Shown one piece after another: positions 59,100 through 64,000 of a stretch of DNA of 64,000 bases; positions within the stretch are counted from its first letter, which is position 1; each line of letters starts with the position of its first letter. Under the pieces are notes generated by a model. The model saw only the letters and a list, made by a program, of their open reading frames with translations, made no database searches and was not told the origin of the DNA. This DNA is from UBA11663 sp049616325 (lineage in GTDB: Bacteria > Bacteroidota > Bacteroidia > Flavobacteriales_D > Sanyastnellaceae): positions 11,507 through 75,506 of the forward strand of contig JBMZHG010000009.1 in assembly GCA_049616325.1 (NCBI GenBank), given 5' to 3'. A program made the position numbers and the translations under genes.

Positions 59100-59990
59100 A
59101 TGAGGGATTTCATTCTGTTTTTTGAAGAAAAGGAGGGGACGAGCGCCATGATGCGGTGGGCGGATCGATTCGAACATGTTCAGACGGTTCACCACCAAAA
59201 CGGCCGCGGCTGGGAACCCCTCGAGCCCTATCATTTGGGGTACGATGTCACGCAAGAAGAGCTCGAAACGCTCCTCAACCTCATCTACCAAAGGCCCCGA
59301 GATGTCCAAGCTTTGCGCGATGCTTACCGCGAAAAAGTCCCTGACCGAAAACTGGTCGCGCTCCCTCCAAACGTTTCTGTGGGGTTGAAAATGCGCTGGA
59401 AACCTCCGCGCGTGTTGCACGTCGGAGCCGACGTGTTGGACCTTCCTGTAAACCGGTTGTTCAAACGCCAGAGGTACCGAGCATACCGCGAATACATGGT
59501 CAACATGCTGCACGAAAACGGGGTCGTTCCCATGCTTGCGGTGCGCCAAAACATCTTCAAGTGGGCCTTGTCCAAATACCACGGAGACGGCAAGGGGAAA
59601 TCTGGACACCTCCAGTTCCAATTGGCCTCAGGAGCCATAAGCAAGCAAGACATTCCGAAGATTCACGTGGACCTCAAGCGGTTTGGAAGGTTGGTCGACC
59701 AATGTCGGCGAAAGCACGATCGCAAGCGCGAATTTGTGGTTTGGATGAAGTCGCGCGGGATGGAGGTCAGGCCCTTGCTTTACGAGTCGTTTTTGGAAAC
59801 GCCTGTGGCCTTCTTTGGCGATTTTCTCCAAGACCTCGGTCAAAATTCCAATCCGGAAGAAATCCGCCAAGTGTTGACCCAGGACATGGAATTGAAGCGC
59901 GTCCACAGCGGTCATTTGAGTGAATACGTGGAGAATCACCAAGAACTTCAGGACCGGTACGGTTCGAGTTTCGAGTCGTGGCCCAAATGA
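59100..59990 (+). CDS. Stf0-like sulfotransferase domain protein
   Basis: The 296-residue protein opens with FILFFEEKEGTSAMMRWADRF, where EKEGTSAMM stands in the place of a PAPS-binding loop, and has VVPMLAVRQNIFKWALSKYH near 150 in the place of the 3'-phosphate site. These fit sulfotransferases of the Stf0 type, though the loop is not canonical. The ATG at 59100 is chosen because this motif is at the very start of the family. Its stop overlaps the next sulfotransferase start by 4 bases (ATGA). Confidence 0.65.
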   Translation: MRDFILFFEEKEGTSAMMRWADRFEHVQTVHHQNGRGWEPLEPYHLGYDVTQEELETLLNLIYQRPRDVQALRDAYREKVPDRKLVALPPNVSVGLKMRWKPPRVLHVGADVLDLPVNRLFKRQRYRAYREYMVNMLHENGVVPMLAVRQNIFKWALSKYHGDGKGKSGHLQFQLASGAISKQDIPKIHVDLKRFGRLVDQCRRKHDRKREFVVWMKSRGMEVRPLLYESFLETPVAFFGDFLQDLGQNSNPEEIRQVLTQDMELKRVHSGHLSEYVENHQELQDRYGSSFESWPK

Positions 59991-60745
59991 AGACGCGAAT
60001 CGATTTCATTGTGGTGGGAGCCCAAAAATCTGGCACCTCAGCCCTCCATGAATTCTTGTCGGCCCACCCCGACATTTCCATGCCTGCATCCAAAGAGATG
60101 CACTTCTTCAACCGGGTGTCGGAGGCGGATTTCAGCCTGCCCCTGTGGCGCGACCGGAAGCGGGCGCTGTATCACAAGCGGTTTCCGCATTTTCCCAACC
60201 CCTCGTTCGTGTACGGTGAAGCCACTCCGCATTACATGACGTGGAACGTGGCCCTGGACCGCATCCAAGCGTACAACCCTGAAATTCGCATCCTTGCCTT
60301 GCTTCGGCACCCTGTGAATCGTGCGTTTTCCCATTGGAACATGGAACTCCAACGAGGCCATGTTGGTGGTTCATTTGACGACGCGGTCCAACAAGAGTTG
60401 CTTGAAGTTGAGCGCGTTGGCAAGCGCTTGGACAAAGTTCACAGCTTCCTGCGCCGTGGGTTTTACGTTCCCCAAATTCAGGCTCTCTGGGATCGGTTTG
60501 GTTCCGATCGCGTGCTGGTGTTGAAACACCGCGACTTGCTCGAGAACCACTCAGCCACCTTATCTCGAGTTCACGACTTCCTCGGCGTCGCTCCTCACGA
60601 CGTGACTCCGCGAGAGGTGCACAGCCGCACGTATGAGAACAGCATGTCTGCAGAAACGCGGGCTCGCTTGTTGGCGTTGTACGCCGAGGATGTCGAAGGG
60701 GTCGAGCGGCAGTTGGGTTGGAATTGCGCCGACTGGAAATCGTAG
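59987..60745 (+). CDS. sulfotransferase (Sulfotransfer_1/3-like)
   Basis: The 252-residue enzyme has a clear PAPS loop VVGAQKSGTSALHEFLSAHP (about 9-28), a KEMHFFNR motif, GEATPHYM, and the 3'-phosphate motif LRHPVNRAFSHWNMELQRG near 107, typical of heparan-type carbohydrate sulfotransferases. It should sulfate a glycan. The ATG at 59987 overlaps the stop of the upstream gene; an ATG at 59978 would overlap it further and is less likely. Confidence 0.92.
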   Translation: MKTRIDFIVVGAQKSGTSALHEFLSAHPDISMPASKEMHFFNRVSEADFSLPLWRDRKRALYHKRFPHFPNPSFVYGEATPHYMTWNVALDRIQAYNPEIRILALLRHPVNRAFSHWNMELQRGHVGGSFDDAVQQELLEVERVGKRLDKVHSFLRRGFYVPQIQALWDRFGSDRVLVLKHRDLLENHSATLSRVHDFLGVAPHDVTPREVHSRTYENSMSAETRARLLALYAEDVEGVERQLGWNCADWKS

Positions 60746-60750
60746 AACGT

Positions 60751-60758
60751 TAGTTTTG
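60751..60758 (+). promoter_or_regulatory. -7 box of the second GT4 gene (TAGTTTTG)
   Basis: TAGTTTTG is an exact TAnnTTTG box, 5 bases before the ATG at 60764 and 5 bases after the upstream stop. It suggests a separate near-leaderless transcript for the glycosyltransferase and the lectin gene. Confidence 0.5.
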
Positions 60759-60763
60759 GAGTC

Positions 60764-62026
60764 ATGCCAACGAAACGCGTGTTGATCGTCAGTTTTTACT
60801 GGCCTCCCTCAGGTGGAGGCGGGGTGCAGCGTTGGTTGAAGTTTGCCAAACTTCTTCCTGAACACGGTTGGGAACCCGTCGTCGTTACTCCCTCGAACCC
60901 CGACGTGCCTGTCCTCGACCCCTCCTTGGCAGAGGACGTTTTGGACGGCGTGGAGGTTTGGGACTTTCCGGTGTGGGAGCCTTCGCGGTTCCTCAGGAGG
61001 CTCGGTCTCGGTGGCGGAACGTCGCGGTTGGGCGCCGACTCACGTGCGAGCACCTCACGATTTTCAAGGTTCGTGCGTTGGGTGCGGGGAAACCTCTTTG
61101 TGCCCGACGCGCGCATCGGTTGGGTCAGCCCAACGACCCAAAAAGTCCTGCGAAAACTCCAACATAGCCCTGTCGATTTGGTGGTGACCACTGGGCCGCC
61201 ACACAGCATGCATTTGATTGGCCTCGCCTTGAAACGTGCGACCGGGTTGCCTTGGGTGGCAGACTTTCGCGACCCCTGGTCGACGATGGACTACCTGGAC
61301 GACTTTGGGTTGTCTGCGACGTCCCGCAAGCGCATCCAACACATGGAACGCGACGTGGTCAACGAGGCGGACCGCGTGCTCGTCACCTCACCTGGAGCCT
61401 TGGAAGAACTTGGCGTTCCCCAGTCGAAAGGTGCGGTGATTCCCAACGGTTGGGACCGCGACGACTTTCCTGAGACCCCCCTCTTGCCTCCCGAGAATGG
61501 CCCACGGATTCTAGGTCACTTTGGCGCCCTTTACGGTTCTCGAAACCCCCAAGCCCTCTGGCCTGCACTGGCTCAGGCGGGGTGGAAGCTTTTGCTGGCT
61601 GGGCCGGTGACACCCGAAGTCCTTCGCGACATTCAGGCTGCCAAGGTGGACTTCTCCCACGTTGGAAACTTGCCGCACAAGAAATCCGTCGCGCAAATGC
61701 ATGCATGCCACGCCCTTCTTGTCACCCACAACAACAGCAAATCCGCTCGCTCCTCCACCCCTGGAAAGGTGTTCGAATGCTTGGCCTCAACGCGGCCCGT
61801 GTTGGCGTTTGGGCCAACCGACAGCGACTTGGAAAGGTGGTGCCTGAGCGAAGGCGTCGGCTTTGTTAACCATGACGACCCGCGTGGGCAAGAACAAGCT
61901 CGTGACTGGTTGTTGGCGTGCGAAAAGGCCTGGGCGACTCCACCTCACAAAGGCGAACAAAAATTTGAGCGGCATGCGATCACGACCGACCTTGCGTCGG
62001 TGTTCAACGCCGTCCTCCGTTCATGA
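60764..62026 (+). CDS. glycosyltransferase, GT4 family (WbnK-like)
   Basis: The 420-residue protein has the N-terminal glycine-rich loop SFYWPPSGGGGVQRWLKFAKLLPEHGWEPVVVTP of GT4 enzymes, a D-F-R-D-P-W motif near 170 and an acceptor-side NGWDRDDF motif near 228. The donor half contains HFGALYGSRNPQALWPAL and PGKVFECLASTRPVLAFGPTDSDLERW. It should act in surface-glycan assembly. Its stop overlaps the start of the lectin gene by 4 bases. Confidence 0.9.
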   Translation: MPTKRVLIVSFYWPPSGGGGVQRWLKFAKLLPEHGWEPVVVTPSNPDVPVLDPSLAEDVLDGVEVWDFPVWEPSRFLRRLGLGGGTSRLGADSRASTSRFSRFVRWVRGNLFVPDARIGWVSPTTQKVLRKLQHSPVDLVVTTGPPHSMHLIGLALKRATGLPWVADFRDPWSTMDYLDDFGLSATSRKRIQHMERDVVNEADRVLVTSPGALEELGVPQSKGAVIPNGWDRDDFPETPLLPPENGPRILGHFGALYGSRNPQALWPALAQAGWKLLLAGPVTPEVLRDIQAAKVDFSHVGNLPHKKSVAQMHACHALLVTHNNSKSARSSTPGKVFECLASTRPVLAFGPTDSDLERWCLSEGVGFVNHDDPRGQEQARDWLLACEKAWATPPHKGEQKFERHAITTDLASVFNAVLRS

Positions 62027-64000
62027 GAGCTTTCCTCTTTAGGCAATTTCCTTCCCTTGTGGGGGCGGTGGTCGTTTCTGCGTCGATGCTTGGCCAGTGG
62101 GTTCCGATCGGCTCAGCGACCGCCACCAACGACGACTGTGTTCAGTTGACCACGTCGGCCCCGACCCTCGTCGGCGCGGCTTGGTACGATTGCACGTTGA
62201 ACGTGTCCGAGCCTTTCGACATCACGTTCGACGTCAACCTTGGAAACAACAACGGTGGGGCGGACGGCATGTGCTTTGTGCTGCATCAGGCGGGCACAGG
62301 GAACGGCACTTTTGGGACCAGCGGGGGGAGTTTGGGCTACGCTGGCGGCCCTTTTGACCCCTCCCTTTGTGTGGAGATTGACACTTGGCAAAACGGGGAT
62401 GTCGGGGATCCAAGCGTGGATCACATCGGCATTCAAAGCAACGGCCAAAACAACCACAACGTTTCGCCTCCTATTCAAGCGACCCCGGTACAAACCAACA
62501 TCGAAACGGGCCAATGGTACCCGTTTCAGGTGATTTGGGACCCAGTCGCGATGCAGTTGGAGGTGTACTTTGACGGGTTTCTCCGCCACGACATCACCCT
62601 CGACCTTGTAGGGGGGATTTTTGGGGGGGATCCGAACGTGAATTGGGGATTCGTCGCATCGACAGGCGGCGCCACAAACACCCAGTCATTTTGCCTGACT
62701 GACGCCGGTTTTTCTTCCTCTGGTCCGGGCTTGAATTTGCTCGTCGACGACGAGGTTTCATTGTGCGGTGAGGCGGAAGTGGAGTTGAGTGCGGCGGCGA
62801 ATCCTGGTGCTTCCCTGACCTGGAACGGCCAACCCGGCGCGACCATCACTGTGGATCAAACCGGGTCGTACGAGGTGGTGGCTGAACTCGCTGGCTGCAT
62901 CGAATCTGCGAATGTCGACGTGGTCCTTCAAGAGATTCCGGAGATCACATTCCAAATCAACAACGAAACTGTGGTTGGCCCTGTCGAGGTTTGCTTTGGG
63001 GAATACCTCAGCATGCAAGTGGTTGCCACAGCCGGCGCCTCCCCCAGCTGGGACGCGAACGGCTCCTCCTCCATCAACATCAACTCTTCTGGGGATTACT
63101 GGGCCTCGGCAAGCATCAACGGGTGCGACGCGGAACCCGACTTCCTCCACGTTGACCTTCTCCCCAACCCCACCGCCGACGTCACTGCCGTCCCGCCTGT
63201 GCTCTGCTGGGAAGAGTCCGGAGCTGTCCAAATCGCGCTGGGGCCTGAAGCCAACGTCGTCAACTGGGCTTTGCCAAGCGGAACTTCCTTGCTTAATCAG
63301 GCTGGCCCAGGTGTGTACCAAGTCAACCTTGTGGGGGACAACGGGTGCGAAAGCTCGGATTCGTTCACTTACACCATGTTGCCGCCCATTGCCACAGGGC
63401 TCGTCGACCCGGCACCTTTGTGCGATGAGTCGGTCGCCACACTCAGCGTCACCGGGAACGTCGACAACGTGAGTTGGAATGTGGGTGGAAGCGGCGCGCA
63501 ACTTCCCGTGGTGGCCTCCATGGGAGGTGGGCCGTTTGTGGCCAACGTGACGCTTGGCAATTGCGCCCAGTCGGACACGGCTTGGGTGACGTGGTGGCCT
63601 ACCCCGAGCGTGGGAGCCCTTCCCGAAAGCTTGACGCGATGTGTGCTCGACCCCGCAACGGCGTTCAATTGGCCTGGTCAAGCGGACGCTCCCGTGGGTG
63701 CCTGGGTTTGGAGTGTGAACGACGAGCCTGCAACCGCAGGGTACAGCCTGACGGAGGAGGGCGACTACGTCATCGAGGTTCGAGACAACGCCACAGGCTG
63801 CTCCGACGTGCACAACTTGACTGTGGAGGTTTGGCCCAACCTTGCTGTGGACGCCGACCCTGTCGACCCGTTGATTTGCATGGGAGATTCAACCCAAGTC
63901 TTGGTGGAGTTTTTGCCCGTGTTGGGCACCGACCCGTTCGAGATTCCGTTCTCGTTGGTCTGGTCAACCGAAGGGGCGTCGGGGTTCGAGAGCAACGTGG
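62023..64000 (+). CDS. lectin-domain secreted adhesin, 5' part only
   Basis: From an ATG at 62023, 659 codons are open to the window edge. A signal peptide (about 1-26) is followed by a bacterial L-type lectin domain (about 36-235): DGMCFVLHQAG, GGSLGYAG and CVEIDTWQNG...DHIGIQSNG show the metal- and sugar-binding residues of this fold. A series of Ig/PKD-like repeats follows (from about 245; GCIESANVDV, GCDAEPDFLHV, GCESSDSFTY). A T9SS sorting domain is expected beyond the edge (inference). The 4-base overlap with the glycosyltransferase gene ties it to the glycan locus. Confidence 0.85.
   Translation, partial: MRAFLFRQFPSLVGAVVVSASMLGQWVPIGSATATNDDCVQLTTSAPTLVGAAWYDCTLNVSEPFDITFDVNLGNNNGGADGMCFVLHQAGTGNGTFGTSGGSLGYAGGPFDPSLCVEIDTWQNGDVGDPSVDHIGIQSNGQNNHNVSPPIQATPVQTNIETGQWYPFQVIWDPVAMQLEVYFDGFLRHDITLDLVGGIFGGDPNVNWGFVASTGGATNTQSFCLTDAGFSSSGPGLNLLVDDEVSLCGEAEVELSAAANPGASLTWNGQPGATITVDQTGSYEVVAELAGCIESANVDVVLQEIPEITFQINNETVVGPVEVCFGEYLSMQVVATAGASPSWDANGSSSININSSGDYWASASINGCDAEPDFLHVDLLPNPTADVTAVPPVLCWEESGAVQIALGPEANVVNWALPSGTSLLNQAGPGVYQVNLVGDNGCESSDSFTYTMLPPIATGLVDPAPLCDESVATLSVTGNVDNVSWNVGGSGAQLPVVASMGGGPFVANVTLGNCAQSDTAWVTWWPTPSVGALPESLTRCVLDPATAFNWPGQADAPVGAWVWSVNDEPATAGYSLTEEGDYVIEVRDNATGCSDVHNLTVEVWPNLAVDADPVDPLICMGDSTQVLVEFLPVLGTDPFEIPFSLVWSTEGASGFESNV

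Noticed and set aside
1..64000. CRISPR arrays, insertion sequences, prophage or rRNA genes
   Set aside because: No regularly spaced repeats, transposase or integrase motifs, phage structural genes or rRNA sequences were seen on reading through the window.

Overview
The window comes from a high-GC (by eye near 60%) member of the Bacteroidota, most likely a Flavobacteriales lineage. Independent markers agree on this. Type IX secretion (T9SS) C-terminal sorting domains occur in several secreted proteins. There is a fused MurF-alanine racemase, a long flavobacterial-type LysS and an FtsX-DUF3098-UppP cluster. The Bacteroidota sigma-A promoter box TAnnTTTG recurs, and Shine-Dalgarno sequences are largely absent. 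Genes are packed tightly, with many ATGA or TGATG overlaps and even overlapping convergent stops. No phage, insertion sequence, CRISPR array or rRNA was seen, and no gene-free stretch exceeds about 230 bases.

Bases 1-7622 hold, on the minus strand, the Fe-S assembly operon sufA-sufB-sufC-sufD-tlyA-sufS-sufE, followed by the start of a secreted dockerin-like protein cut by the window edge. Bases 7669-10192 run the other way: ftsX, a DUF3098 membrane protein, uppP and a lipoprotein, all envelope related. They are followed by an exported superoxide dismutase, an AsmA-like protein, an unknown protein and rsmI. Bases 14905-20079 carry radA directly behind a 1268-residue NIDO-domain T9SS surface protein. 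lepA and rlmN converge next, then a LytTR response regulator, a serine hydrolase, lipB, a sugar-phosphate isomerase and a TonB-dependent receptor.

Bases 29134-32350 form a lysS, SufT-like, dxr operon. Facing it is a translation block on the minus strand: rplM-rpsI, rpsB-tsf and pyrH-frr, with two clear intrinsic terminators. After a DUF2490 protein and a lipoprotein come divergent thymidine kinase and murF-alr. A self-contained tetR-tolC-MFP-RND efflux operon follows (40892-47448), then urocanate hydratase, a DUF5522 mini-protein, a thioredoxin-like protein and a divergent long PurF.

Bases 52377-56294 contain two short T9SS cargo proteins, a DCC-family protein, a two-subunit YeeE-type sulfur transporter, a Pmp3-like peptide and a tRNA-Leu(CAA). 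From 56342 to the right edge lies a surface-glycan locus: three glycosyltransferases, three different sulfotransferases and the start of a lectin-domain adhesin. It looks like a pathway for a sulfated glycan or glycolipid.

The most striking global feature is promoter placement. Ten genes have an exact TAnnTTTG box ending only 4-9 bases before the start codon, which predicts leaderless or nearly leaderless mRNAs.
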